From assembly GCF_027925145.1 (NCBI RefSeq), contig NZ_AP027130.1:620001-684000 (forward strand): a stretch of 64,000 nt of DNA, written 5' to 3'. Source of the DNA: Thermodesulfomicrobium sp. WS (GTDB lineage Bacteria > Desulfobacterota > Desulfovibrionia > Desulfovibrionales > Desulfomicrobiaceae). Position numbers and translations under genes: made by a program. The notes beneath the pieces were generated by a model. The model had not been told where the DNA came from, did not search any database, and was given only the letters and a program-made list of their open reading frames with translations. Positions 17,923 to 31,997 of the stretch are shown here, piece after piece. How positions within the stretch are numbered: the first letter of the stretch is position 1; each line of letters begins with the position of its first letter.

Positions 17923-18807
17923 CTAGCCCCGGCACGCCTCGGGGCTTACCAGGCGCTGCAGGTACTGGCCGTAGGCGTTCTTGGCGAGGGGCTTGGCGAG
18001 GGCGTGCAAGGCCTTGGTGTCGATCCAGCCGTGGCGCCAGGCGATCTCTTCCGGGCAGGCGATCTTGAGCCCTTGACGGCGCTCCATGGTGGCCACGAAC
18101 TGCGAGGCATCGAGCATGCTTTCAAAGGTGCCGGTATCGAGCCAGGCATATCCTCGGCCCATGAGCTCCACGCGCAGCTGGTGATCGTGGAGGTAGAGGC
18201 GGTTGAGGTCCGTGATCTCCAGTTCGCCCCGGGCCGATGGCTGTAGGGTCCGGGCGCGCCTTGGGGCGCTTTCGTCGTAGAAATAGAGGCCGGTGACCGC
18301 GTAGTTGGATTTGGGGCAGGCGGGTTTTTCCTCCAGGCTGAGCACCTGGCCTGCGGCGTCGAATTCCACCACGCCGTAGCGGTGCGGGTCGTGCACGTGG
18401 TAGGCGAAGACCGTGGCTCCATTGGTCTGCGCCATGGCCCGGGCAAGCAGGCGCTGCATGTCGTGGCCGTAGAAGATGTTGTCGCCCAGGATGAGGACGC
18501 AGGGGCTGCCTGCAAGGAAGTCTTCGGCGAGGATGAGGGCCTGGGCCAGACCGTCGGGGGAGGGTTGGACCGCGTAGGAGAGATGGATGCCCCATTGGTT
18601 GCCGTCGCCAAGGAGCTTTTGGAAGCGAGGGGTATCCTCGGGCGTGGAGATAACCAGGATGTCTCGGACCCCGGCGAGCATGAGGGTGGACAGGGGGTAG
18701 TAGATCATGGGTTTGTCATACACCGGCAAGAGCTGCTTGGAGACCGCAAGGGTTGCGGGGTAGAGCCGGGTGCCGGATCCGCCGGCCAGGATGATGCCTT
18801 TGCGCAT
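17923..18807 (-). CDS. rfbA: Glucose-1-phosphate thymidylyltransferase
   Basis: Makes dTDP-glucose, the first step towards dTDP-rhamnose and other deoxysugars for surface polysaccharide. The 294-residue protein starts [15 protein letters not shown] and contains the family stretch [16 protein letters not shown] and GDNIFYG. GTGAGGA precedes the ATG at 18807. No rfbB, rfbC or rfbD lies nearby, so it is separated from the rest of its pathway; it follows the helix-turn-helix/coiled-coil gene by only 7 bases at the end of the gyrase run. Confidence 0.94.
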   Translation of the reverse strand: MRKGIILAGGSGTRLYPATLAVSKQLLPVYDKPMIYYPLSTLMLAGVRDILVISTPEDTPRFQKLLGDGNQWGIHLSYAVQPSPDGLAQALILAEDFLAGSPCVLILGDNIFYGHDMQRLLARAMAQTNGATVFAYHVHDPHRYGVVEFDAAGQVLSLEEKPACPKSNYAVTGLYFYDESAPRRARTLQPSARGELEITDLNRLYLHDHQLRVELMGRGYAWLDTGTFESMLDASQFVATMERRQGLKIACPEEIAWRHGWIDTKALHALAKPLAKNAYGQYLQRLVSPEACRG

Positions 18808-18814
18808 GGAATCC

Positions 18815-19336
18815 TCACGAGGTTGGTGGGTTTTTGCTCGCCAGGTGGAGCATGAGGCGTTTGGACCAAAATTGACATTTTTCCATGTCTTCCCGCAGGG
18901 CGGCGATGGCCTCGCGCAGCTCGCGCTCCAAAAAGTGGATGCGCTCTCCTTGGCGGGCGAGTTCGTGCGCCAGGGATTGGACGCGGGCTTCGAGATCGTG
19001 GGCCGGAGCAGGGAGCTGCTCCTGGGCAACGGACGTGGGGCGCTGCTCCAGGGCCGCGGCCAGGCGTTCCATGACGCGGGCCTGGGTGTGGATGAGGTCG
19101 GTGAGCAGGCGGCGCTCTTCGGTGGCCGCTGCTGCCGGAGCGATCACCGCAGGGGGCAGACCCGGTGATGCAGGCAGCAGGGCCGACGCTACGGCCTCGG
19201 CCTCGGGCGGAAAGCGCAGGACCCTGCCTACACGCTGGTGCGGGATACGCTCGCCGTGGCGCTTGAGGAGCCGCCGCAGCCGCCGTTCACTGATGCCCAG
19301 TCGCTCGGCCAATTGTCGGGGCGAGAGGCCGTCCAT
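18815..19336 (-). CDS. Helix-turn-helix and coiled-coil protein of unknown function
   Basis: 173 residues. The N-terminus ([24 protein letters not shown], described in two parts: [13 protein letters not shown] then [11 protein letters not shown]) predicts a MerR/excisionase-type DNA-binding helix-turn-helix, followed by [12 protein letters not shown], which resembles the wing. An Ala/Pro-rich linker leads to a heptad-like, charged helix from about residue 70 to 160 that should form a coiled coil. It lies 14 bases after gyrA (AGGAGG site in the gap) and 7 bases before rfbA, so it belongs to the dnaA-gyrA transcription unit. It may bind DNA as a dimer; nothing more can be said from sequence. 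Confidence 0.75.
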   Translation of the reverse strand: MDGLSPRQLAERLGISERRLRRLLKRHGERIPHQRVGRVLRFPPEAEAVASALLPASPGLPPAVIAPAAAATEERRLLTDLIHTQARVMERLAAALEQRPTSVAQEQLPAPAHDLEARVQSLAHELARQGERIHFLERELREAIAALREDMEKCQFWSKRLMLHLASKNPPTS

Positions 19337-19350
19337 GGTGCCCTCCTCGG

Positions 19351-21771
<2,421 letters not shown>

Positions 21772-21819
21772 GCGTGCCTCGTGCGGGGCCGGAATACGGC
21801 CGGCCGATACTCCTAACGT

Positions 21820-25349
<3,530 letters not shown>

Positions 25350-25359
25350 GGGGCATTCC

Positions 25360-26613
25360 TTACTCGGTTGAAGGGCTGGACGCGGGCCGGATGCGGCGGG
25401 TGATTTCGTGCACCTGGGCTTTGCGCCCCGGGTCTCGGGCCATGTCGCTCTCCACCTTGCGGCAGGCGTAGATGGCCGTGGTGTGATCCCGTCCGCCAAA
25501 GAGCCGGGCGAGTTCCGGGTACGAGAGGCGCAGGTGCTTGCGGCACAGGTACATGGCCACATGCCGCGCCCAGGTGATGGTCCGTTGGCGGCCATGGGCC
25601 ACCAGGTCTTCGCGGCGTATCCCCAAGGTCTGGCTCACGGCGTCCATGATGTCGTGGGTCGTGATGGGGGCGGCTTGGGCCGGTGTGGTGGAATAGCTCA
25701 GGATCTTGAAGAATTCGTCGTCGGAAATCTGTGGAGAAACGAGATCCGTGTAGGCCAGCAGCTTGAGCAGGCTCCCTTCGAGCAGCCGCATGTCTGTAAA
25801 CCGCTGGGCGAGCAGGACCTCCCGGTCGCGGGAGAGCGCCAGCCCATGGCGTTGGCGCCAGCGGTGGACAAATTGGAGGCGCACGTCGAGGTCCGGGGCC
25901 TTGAGGGCGATCATGAGCCCCCACTCCAGGCGGGAGCGGAGTTTGGGCTGGAGAAAGCTGCAGGCCGCAAGCGTTCCGGTGCAGGAGAAGACCATCTGGC
26001 GCCGGTGTGCGTGGAAACGGTCGAAGAGCAGGATGAGTTCCCCTTGGAGCGTGTCGTGGAACTCCAGGTCCTGGAGGTCGTCGAGGATGAAGACCTCATG
26101 GCTGAGTACCCAGGAGCGGGCGTCGCTGCGGCGGTCGTATTCCGTGGCCAGATCGGCCACGGTGCTGGCGAGAATCCGCTGCCCTTGCTTGGCCTTGGCG
26201 TTGGCAATGGCCCGCAGGAGAAAGGTCTTGCCGGAGCCGGATTCGCCGCACACGGTGAGCGGATTGAAGCGGGCGCTCTGGTCTTCGGCCACTTCCCGGG
26301 CCGAGGCCAGGGGAAAGGCGTTTTTGCTGTTGGCGAGGAATTCGTCCAGCCGGAATTCTTCGCCAAAGGGGAGTACCTGAGGGGCGAGACGCACCGTGAT
26401 CCCGTGCGGCGCGAAAGCTTGGGCAAGAAGCGGCAGGACGCTCTCGGAAAACCAGGGCGCCATGTCCGGCTGGCGGAGGCGCACGCAGAGTTCGGTCCCT
26501 TCCTGGGAGAAGTCCACGGTGTCGAACCACCCTTCCATCTCCGGCGCGGAGAGGACGGTCCGCAGCGCCTGGCGCACGCTGTCGCGCAAGGTATGGAGGT
26601 CTGGGGTCGTCAT
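25360..26613 (-). CDS. dnaA: Chromosomal replication initiator protein DnaA
   Basis: 417 residues. Domain III has the P-loop GESGSGKT (residues 123-130), which differs from the usual GGVGLGKT form, and Walker B VFILDDLQDL. Domain IV carries the DnaA signature GGRDHTTAIYACRKVE that contacts DnaA boxes. The N-terminal domain and linker are short. The ATG at 26613 was chosen because the protein then begins with a helix typical of domain I; the ribosome site is weak. It heads dnaA-dnaN-gyrB-gyrA and is divergent from the DUF39 gene 78 bases away. Confidence 0.95.
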   Translation of the reverse strand: MTTPDLHTLRDSVRQALRTVLSAPEMEGWFDTVDFSQEGTELCVRLRQPDMAPWFSESVLPLLAQAFAPHGITVRLAPQVLPFGEEFRLDEFLANSKNAFPLASAREVAEDQSARFNPLTVCGESGSGKTFLLRAIANAKAKQGQRILASTVADLATEYDRRSDARSWVLSHEVFILDDLQDLEFHDTLQGELILLFDRFHAHRRQMVFSCTGTLAACSFLQPKLRSRLEWGLMIALKAPDLDVRLQFVHRWRQRHGLALSRDREVLLAQRFTDMRLLEGSLLKLLAYTDLVSPQISDDEFFKILSYSTTPAQAAPITTHDIMDAVSQTLGIRREDLVAHGRQRTITWARHVAMYLCRKHLRLSYPELARLFGGRDHTTAIYACRKVESDMARDPGRKAQVHEITRRIRPASSPSTE

Positions 26614-26691
26614 GTTTACTCGCAGCAATAATTGCCGTAACACCGGTTTCCGAACGCCTGCATGCGGCAGCAACCAGCACGAGGAGGCCAT
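26614..26691. other. Divergent intergenic region at the gene-direction switch; expected origin vicinity
   Basis: Genes to the left are almost all on the minus strand and those to the right mostly on the plus strand, the pattern seen around a bidirectional origin, and dnaA is adjacent. The 78 bases hold the promoters and leaders of both divergent genes. No match to TTATCCACA is seen, and only a short AT-rich patch (CAATAATTG) is present, so oriC itself is not recognisable here. Confidence 0.4.
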
Positions 26692-27864
26692 ATGGGGACA
26701 CACAAAGTGCACCGGAGCATCGCGGAAATCAATGAGAAGATCCGTCAGGGCAAGGCCGTGGTCGTTACGGCGGCAGAAATGACCCGCCTAGTGCGCACGG
26801 AAGGGAAGGTCAAGGCCGCCCAAACCGTGGACGTGGTCACTACCGGCACTTTCTCGCCCATGTGCTCCTCGGGGTTGCTTTTCAATATCGGTCAAAAGAA
26901 CCCGCCTACCATCAAGGTGGCCAAAATGTGGCTCAATGGCGTGCCCTGCTACTGCGGGGTGGCGGCAGTGGACGCCTATATCGGCGCCACCGAGCCCACC
27001 GAAGAAGACCCTTTGAACAAGGTCCATCCCGGGCAGTTCAAGTACGGCGGCGGCCACGTCATCGAGGACTTGGTGCGCGGCAAGTCCGTGCACCTGCGGG
27101 CCACGGCCTACGGCACCGATTGCTATCCCCGTCGGGAGTTGGAAAAGGACATTACCCTGGCGGAGTTGCGCAATGCGGTGCTGCTCAACCCGCGCAACTG
27201 CTACCAGAACTACAACTGCGCCATCAACCGTTCCCGGCGCATCAAATATACGTACATGGGCCCGCTCAAGCCCGGCATGGGCAACGCCAACTACGCCACC
27301 GCCGGCGAGCTGAGTCCGCTTTTCAATGATCCGTATCTGCGCACCATCGGCCTGGGGACGCGCATCTTTCTCGGCGGCGGCGTGGGCTACGTCATCGGCG
27401 CCGGCACCCAGCACGTGGAGGCGCCGCCGCGCAATGCCCGGGGCATTCCGCTTGCGCCTTCAGCCACCTTGATGCTCAAAGGCGAGCTTGCGGGCATGAA
27501 TGCCCGCTATCTGCGCGGGGTGAGCATCTTGGGCTATGGGTGCTCCCTGGCCGTGGGCGTGGGCATCCCCATCCCCATCCTCGACGAGGACATGGCCTGG
27601 TTTACGGGCGTTGCCGATGCGGACATCCAGGTGCCGGTGGTGGACTATGGCGAAGATTATCCCAATTGTCGGCCCAGTGCCTACGGACACGTCACCTTTG
27701 CGGAGCTCAAAAGCGGGTCCATCACCATCGAAGGCAAACGCGTGCCCACCGTGCCGCTCACCAGTTATGCCTTGTCCCTGGAGATCGCCGGGGAGCTCAA
27801 ACGCTGGATCGAGGAAGGGCGGTTTCTGCTCACCGAGCCCCAGGAACCCATCATCTCCCGGTGA
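26692..27864 (+). CDS. Homocysteine biosynthesis protein (DUF39)
   Basis: 390-residue member of the DUF39 family, which in methanogens and Desulfovibrio is needed to make homocysteine by putting sulfide onto aspartate semialdehyde, bypassing acyl-homoserine routes. Conserved features include an N-terminal helix SIAEINEKIRQGKAVVV, the Cys-containing TTGTFSPMCSSG, NPRNCYQNYNC and the GLGTRIFLGGGVGYV block. The CBS domain found in some members is absent. GAGGAGG precedes the ATG. The gene is followed 5 bases later by a DUF362 ferredoxin-like protein, not by the NIL/ferredoxin partner usually quoted. Confidence 0.9.
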   Translation: MGTHKVHRSIAEINEKIRQGKAVVVTAAEMTRLVRTEGKVKAAQTVDVVTTGTFSPMCSSGLLFNIGQKNPPTIKVAKMWLNGVPCYCGVAAVDAYIGATEPTEEDPLNKVHPGQFKYGGGHVIEDLVRGKSVHLRATAYGTDCYPRRELEKDITLAELRNAVLLNPRNCYQNYNCAINRSRRIKYTYMGPLKPGMGNANYATAGELSPLFNDPYLRTIGLGTRIFLGGGVGYVIGAGTQHVEAPPRNARGIPLAPSATLMLKGELAGMNARYLRGVSILGYGCSLAVGVGIPIPILDEDMAWFTGVADADIQVPVVDYGEDYPNCRPSAYGHVTFAELKSGSITIEGKRVPTVPLTSYALSLEIAGELKRWIEEGRFLLTEPQEPIISR

Positions 27865-27869
27865 CCATC

Positions 27870-28979
27870 ATGGCCGCGGACGTCTGGTGGTGGAATCTGC
27901 GGGCAGCCCGGCGCTCGCCCTACGAAGTGCGCATGAAACGCCTGCTCAAGGCCGTTGGGCTGGGGGGCGTGGTGCGTTCCGGAGATCTGGTGGCCGTGAA
28001 GCTCCATTTTGGCGAGCAGGGCACCACGGCCCACGTGCAGCCCCTGGAGCTTGCCCCCATTGTGGCCTTTCTCCGCAAATGCGGCGGGGCGCCGTTTCTC
28101 ACGGACACCAACACCCTCTACGTGGGCCAGCGCGGCGAGGCCGTATCCCACGCCTTGCAGGCCGCCCGCCACGGGTTCGACCCCAATCTCTTGGGCGCGC
28201 CGGTGATCATCGCCGATGGGCTCAAAAGCGGCAACGAGCGCGTTGTGCCTGTGCGGGGCAAGCATTTTCAGCAGGCCTATCTGGCGGGCGATATCATGGA
28301 TGCGGATGTGCTTGTCACCGTGTCCCATTTCAAGGGGCATGAGTTGGCGGGTTTTGGCGGGGCCCTCAAGAACCTGGGGATGGGGTGCGCCACGCGGCGG
28401 GGCAAGATGCACCAGCACGGCGGCCTGGGGCCGGACGTCCATCCGGAGCACTGTGTGGGGTGCGGGCATTGTGAGGAAGTATGCGCGGCCAAGGCCCTGC
28501 GTCTGGACGCCCACAAGCGGATCACCTTCCATCGGGCGGCGTGCGTGGGGTGCGCGGCGTGTTTTCTCGTCTGCCGCCACAGCGCCCTGCACGTGGATTG
28601 GCGCACGGATATCACGGCGTTTTTGGAGCGCATGGCCGAATATGCGGCCGCTGCTTTGGTGTCGCGGCCTCGGCCTTCGGTGCATCTGGCCTTCGTGCGC
28701 GCCGTGACCCCAGGGTGCGACTGTCTCGGCTATTCCGACGCCCCCATTTGTCCGGACATCGGGGTGCTTGCCTCTACGGATCCCGTGGCCTTGGATCAGG
28801 CCTGCCTGGATCTGGTCAATGCCGCGCCGCCCTTGTACCCGAGCGCTTTGCCCGAGGGGCTGGCTCCTGGGGACGACAAGTTTCATGCCCTGCACCCTGG
28901 GGTGCACGGGGAGCGGCTTTTGGCGTATGCCGAAACTTTGGGCCTGGGGCAGCGGGAGTACCGTTTGCGGGAGATTTAG
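27870..28979 (+). CDS. DUF362 protein with a two-cluster ferredoxin domain
   Basis: 369 residues. The DUF362 part (HFGEQGTTAHVQP, VSHFKGHELAGFGGALKNLG) is interrupted by a 2[4Fe-4S] ferredoxin module: CVGCGHCEEVC followed by CVGCAACFLVC. DUF362 proteins are widespread in anaerobes and their reaction is unknown; low-potential electron transfer is likely. A GTG 9 bases upstream is an alternative start. It begins 5 bases after the DUF39 stop, so the two almost certainly share a message, which suggests it supplies electrons for homocysteine formation. That link is inference. Confidence 0.88.
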   Translation: MAADVWWWNLRAARRSPYEVRMKRLLKAVGLGGVVRSGDLVAVKLHFGEQGTTAHVQPLELAPIVAFLRKCGGAPFLTDTNTLYVGQRGEAVSHALQAARHGFDPNLLGAPVIIADGLKSGNERVVPVRGKHFQQAYLAGDIMDADVLVTVSHFKGHELAGFGGALKNLGMGCATRRGKMHQHGGLGPDVHPEHCVGCGHCEEVCAAKALRLDAHKRITFHRAACVGCAACFLVCRHSALHVDWRTDITAFLERMAEYAAAALVSRPRPSVHLAFVRAVTPGCDCLGYSDAPICPDIGVLASTDPVALDQACLDLVNAAPPLYPSALPEGLAPGDDKFHALHPGVHGERLLAYAETLGLGQREYRLREI

Positions 28980-29000
28980 GGCCGCCTGCCGTGTTGGGGC

Positions 29001-29030
29001 TGGACAAGGCGGTGAGGCTGTCTATATGAA
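29001..29030 (+). promoter_or_regulatory. Candidate promoter for the 39-residue basic protein and fmdB
   Basis: TGGACA (5 of 6) and TATGAA (4 of 6) are 18 bases apart, ending 38 bases before the ATG at 29068. It would separate the following two small genes from the DUF39-DUF362 unit. Confidence 0.4.
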
Positions 29031-29067
29031 CGCCGCTTCCGACGCACTTTTTGAGGGAGGATGGATC

Positions 29068-29187
29068 ATGGCTCATAAGAAGATTGAACGCCGCAAGGAA
29101 CTGGACCGTCGCCGCAAGCGCCGCGAGGAGCGGCTCAAAGCCCGTATCAAGGAAGCCAAAGCGGCTGCGGCCAAGGCCAAAAAATAA
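29068..29187 (+). CDS. Small, highly basic protein of unknown function (39 residues)
   Basis: The product, starting MAHKKIERRKELDRRRKRRE, has 19 Lys or Arg among 39 residues, an all-helical composition, no cysteine and no aromatic residue, and an Ala/Lys-rich tail like a histone end. GGGAGG lies upstream of the ATG and codon use fits the neighbours, so it is probably a real gene despite its size. Binding to RNA, ribosome or DNA is plausible. It resembles short basic proteins annotated as hypothetical in other bacteria (the DUF6800 type comes to mind), but that identification is uncertain. Confidence 0.7.
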   Translation: MAHKKIERRKELDRRRKRREERLKARIKEAKAAAAKAKK

Positions 29188-29216
29188 CTCTATCTGTAGA
29201 GGCGGAGGAACCGACT

Positions 29217-29486
29217 ATGCCCATCTACGAATACCGCTGCGAGGAGTGCCATCAAGTCTTCGAGGAGTGGCAGAAAGACTTCGTGGAGCGCACCATGCGC
29301 TGCCCCATCTGCGGAAGCGAATCCCATCGCGTGATCTCCAACACGTCGTTCATCTTGAAGGGCGGAGGATGGTACGCTTCCGGCTACTGCAAAGAGGGGG
29401 GCAACGGGCAGAAAAAGGCCGAGTCCGGGGCGTCGTGTTCGTGCACGTCGAGCTCGTGTTCTTCCTCGACATCATCGGACGCCTAA
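29217..29486 (+). CDS. FmdB-type zinc-ribbon protein
   Basis: 89 residues. The N-terminal half is a zinc ribbon of the FmdB/CxxC_CXXC_SSSS family: MPIYEYRCEECHQVFEEW, then CPICGSESHRVIS. The tail is extremely rich in Ser and Cys (SCSCTSSSCSSSTSS), as the family name implies. The family was named as a putative regulator but its function is not settled. GGAGGAA precedes the ATG. It lies 29 bases after the small basic protein and is followed by a terminator, so the two probably form a short unit. Confidence 0.9.
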   Translation: MPIYEYRCEECHQVFEEWQKDFVERTMRCPICGSESHRVISNTSFILKGGGWYASGYCKEGGNGQKKAESGASCSCTSSSCSSSTSSDA

Positions 29487-29500
29487 CCCCCCGCACCACG

Positions 29501-29528
29501 CAGGCAGCTTCGGCTGCCTGTTTCATTT
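29501..29528 (+). terminator. Intrinsic terminator after fmdB
   Basis: CAGGCAGC and GCTGCCTG pair as a perfect 8-bp stem closed by a UUCG tetraloop and followed by TTTCATTT. It lies in the 56-base gap before purB. Confidence 0.75.
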
Positions 29529-29542
29529 GCTAAGGACCTGCT

Positions 29543-30841
29543 ATGATTGAGCGCTACACCCGCCCGGAAATGGGCGCTTTGTGGAGTTTGGAGCGAAAAT
29601 TCCAGGCCTGGCTGGACGTGGAACTCGCCGTATGCGAGGCATGGTGCGAGCTGGGCGTCATCCCGGAGGCGGCCATGGCCGAGATCCGCGCCAAGGCCGG
29701 TTTCGATACGGCCCGCATCCTGGAGCTGGAAGAGACCACGCGGCACGATGTCATCGCCTTTCTCACGGCGGTGGAGGAGCGCGTGGGCGAGGCGGCGCGC
29801 TACATCCATTTGGGGTGCACTTCTTCGGACATCGTGGATACCGCTGGCGCCCTGCTCCTGGTGGAAGCCGGGCAGAAGATCCGCCAAGGGCTGGTGGCGC
29901 TGCTGGAGACCCTCAAGCGTCTGGCCCTGGAACACAAGGGACGGCTGTGCATGGGCCGCACCCACGGCATCCACGCCGAGCCCACCAGCTTTGGGCTCAA
30001 GATGCTCGGGTTCTACGCGGAATTTTCCCGGCATCTGACACGCCTCGACGCTGCGGTGGAAAACATGCGCGTGGGCAAGATCTCCGGCGCGGTGGGTACG
30101 TACGCCATGCTCTCCCCCGAGGTGGAGCGCCGGGCGCTGCATCGCCTCGGCCTGGCCGTGGACCCGGTGTCCACCCAGATCCTCCAGCGCGATCGTCACG
30201 CCCAGTTGCTCACGGCCCTCGCCCTGCTTGCCGGCGGCGTGGAGCGTTTGTGTGTCGAGCTCAGGCATCTGCAGCGCACCGAGGTCCTGGAGGTGGAAGA
30301 AGGCTTTGCCCCGGGCCAGAAAGGCTCTTCGGCCATGCCGCACAAAAAGAATCCCATCTCCGCCGAGAACCTGGCGGGCCTGGCGCGGCTGGTACGCACC
30401 AACAGCCTGGCGGCCATGGAGAACATGGCCCTGTGGCACGAGCGCGACATCAGCCACTCCTCTGTGGAGCGGGTGATCTTCCCCGACTCCACCATCCTTG
30501 TGGACTACATGCTCCACCGCCTGCGCCGGGTGCTCGAGGGCTTGCGCGTCATCCCCGAGAACATGGAGCGGAACCTCATGGGCTCCTACGGGCTCTTCTT
30601 TTCCCAGCGGGTGCTCCTGGCCCTGGTGGAGGCCGGCTGGCCGCGGCAAAAGGCTTACGAGGCGGTGCAGAAGGTGGCCATGGCCTGCTGGAACGAACGC
30701 CGCTCCTTTCCCGAGGCCGTGCGCGCCGACGCCACCTTGAGCGCGGCGCTTTCTGCCGAAGCCTTGGATGCCCTTTTCGATGCCCGGTTCTATCTGCGCC
30801 ACGAAGACGCCATCTTTACGCGCGTGTTGGGAGGGGCATGA
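29543..30841 (+). CDS. purB: Adenylosuccinate lyase
   Basis: Acts twice in purine synthesis, releasing fumarate from SAICAR and from adenylosuccinate. The 432-residue protein has [12 protein letters not shown] near the active-site His and the fumarase-superfamily signature [16 protein letters not shown] precedes the ATG. Its stop overlaps the pyrE start (ATGATG), tying purine and pyrimidine synthesis into one transcript. Length and motifs are normal. Confidence 0.97.
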   Translation: MIERYTRPEMGALWSLERKFQAWLDVELAVCEAWCELGVIPEAAMAEIRAKAGFDTARILELEETTRHDVIAFLTAVEERVGEAARYIHLGCTSSDIVDTAGALLLVEAGQKIRQGLVALLETLKRLALEHKGRLCMGRTHGIHAEPTSFGLKMLGFYAEFSRHLTRLDAAVENMRVGKISGAVGTYAMLSPEVERRALHRLGLAVDPVSTQILQRDRHAQLLTALALLAGGVERLCVELRHLQRTEVLEVEEGFAPGQKGSSAMPHKKNPISAENLAGLARLVRTNSLAAMENMALWHERDISHSSVERVIFPDSTILVDYMLHRLRRVLEGLRVIPENMERNLMGSYGLFFSQRVLLALVEAGWPRQKAYEAVQKVAMACWNERRSFPEAVRADATLSAALSAEALDALFDARFYLRHEDAIFTRVLGGA

Positions 30842-31431
30842 TGCGCCGGCGCCTTGCCCAGCTCTTGCTGGAAAAGTCGTACCTGGAAGGGGAATTCACC
30901 CTCACCTCGGGCAAAAAGAGCGACTACTATTTCGACTGCAAGCCGACGGCCCTGCATCCCGAAGGGGCCTATCTCATCGGCCGGCTGCTGGTGGAGGAAC
31001 TCAAAAAACTCGGCGGTGTGGACGGGGTGGCCGGCATGACCTTGGGTGCGGATCCGCTGGTTTCGGCCGTGACCGTGGTGTCGTATCTGGAAGGCATGCC
31101 GCTTGCGGGCATTATCGTGCGCAAGAACCCCAAGGGCCACGGCACCAACCGCTATCTGGAGGGCCTGACCAACTTCGCCCCCGGCGCGCGGGTGGCCTTG
31201 CTGGAAGACGTGGTCACCACCGGCGGCACCTTGCTGACCACCATCGAGCGGGTGCAGGCCGAAGGGCTCACCGTGGCGGCGGTGCTCTGCGTGCTGGACC
31301 GCGAGGAAGGCGGCCGCGCCCGGCTTGCCGAGGCCGGCTTCGAGCTCCATGCCTTGTTCACCCGGGCCGAGCTCTTGGCGGCTGGCACAGGGGGCGGTCC
31401 CGAGGGGCAGCGCCTTGCGGAGGGGCGATGA
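30838..31431 (+). CDS. pyrE: Orotate phosphoribosyltransferase
   Basis: Makes orotidylate from orotate and PRPP. The 197-residue protein has the substrate segment FTLTSGKKSDYYFD near the N-terminus and the PRPP-binding motif LLEDVVTTGGTL. Two adjacent ATG codons (30838, 30841) are possible; the first overlaps the purB stop. It ends in the same ATGATG pattern with the next gene. The remaining pyr genes of the window (pyrB, pyrC) are far away and on the other strand. Confidence 0.96.
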   Translation: MMRRRLAQLLLEKSYLEGEFTLTSGKKSDYYFDCKPTALHPEGAYLIGRLLVEELKKLGGVDGVAGMTLGADPLVSAVTVVSYLEGMPLAGIIVRKNPKGHGTNRYLEGLTNFAPGARVALLEDVVTTGGTLLTTIERVQAEGLTVAAVLCVLDREEGGRARLAEAGFELHALFTRAELLAAGTGGGPEGQRLAEGR

Positions 31432-31844
31432 TGGTCGGCGGCGTGGATTGGGCGCTCCTTGGCCGGGCAGTGGCGGTGTGGGCGGTGCTCCTCGTGGTGG
31501 CGGTGGCAAGCGGCGGGGTGCGAGAACTTGTCCTTGCCCCGCGCCTGGGCGCTGCGCTGGCGCTCACGGTCGGGGGACTGTGGCTGTGTTTTGCCGTGGT
31601 TGCCGTGGCCTATGGAGCCGCGCCGTGGTTGGGGGTTCGTGAGGGACGTGGGCTGCTCCTCTTGGGCTTGGGCTGGCTGGGACTCACCCTGGCCTTCGAG
31701 ACCATCTTTGGCCTGGTGCGCGGCCAGACTCTGGCCGAGCTCGGTGCGGCATATTCTTTTCGGGGGGGCAATCTCTGGCCCGTGGTGCTCGTGGTGATCG
31801 TGTTTGCCCCGTGCTTGGCGGCCTGGATGCGGGGATGGCGGTAG
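31428..31844 (+). CDS. Small integral membrane protein of unknown function
   Basis: 138 residues with about four hydrophobic segments (roughly 10-30, 40-65, 70-90 and 115-133) joined by short loops that contain REL and FRGGNLWP. No known domain is recognised; similar short four-helix proteins occur as conserved hypotheticals in related bacteria. It overlaps the pyrE stop by 4 bases (ATGATG) so it is part of the purB-pyrE message. A gap of 153 bases with a promoter follows. Confidence 0.7.
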   Translation: MMVGGVDWALLGRAVAVWAVLLVVAVASGGVRELVLAPRLGAALALTVGGLWLCFAVVAVAYGAAPWLGVREGRGLLLLGLGWLGLTLAFETIFGLVRGQTLAELGAAYSFRGGNLWPVVLVVIVFAPCLAAWMRGWR

Positions 31845-31941
31845 GCCCCCTCAGGAAAGGCGCGTCCTGCTTGGGGCCCGAGAGGGCGCTTGGCCGCCGA
31901 GGGCATCGTGGCTCGCTGCGATGGACGTCCGTTTCCTGCAT

Positions 31942-31971
31942 TTGACAGTGCGCTTTTCCTCTCCCTAAACA
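31942..31971 (+). promoter_or_regulatory. Candidate promoter for the 32-37 kb operon
   Basis: A perfect TTGACA is followed after 18 bases by TAAACA (TA plus A match the -10 consensus), 27 bases before the ATG at 31998. The gap upstream has no other signal. Confidence 0.5.
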
Positions 31972-31997
31972 CGGGGCAGTCTGTGCAGGGAGGGCGT

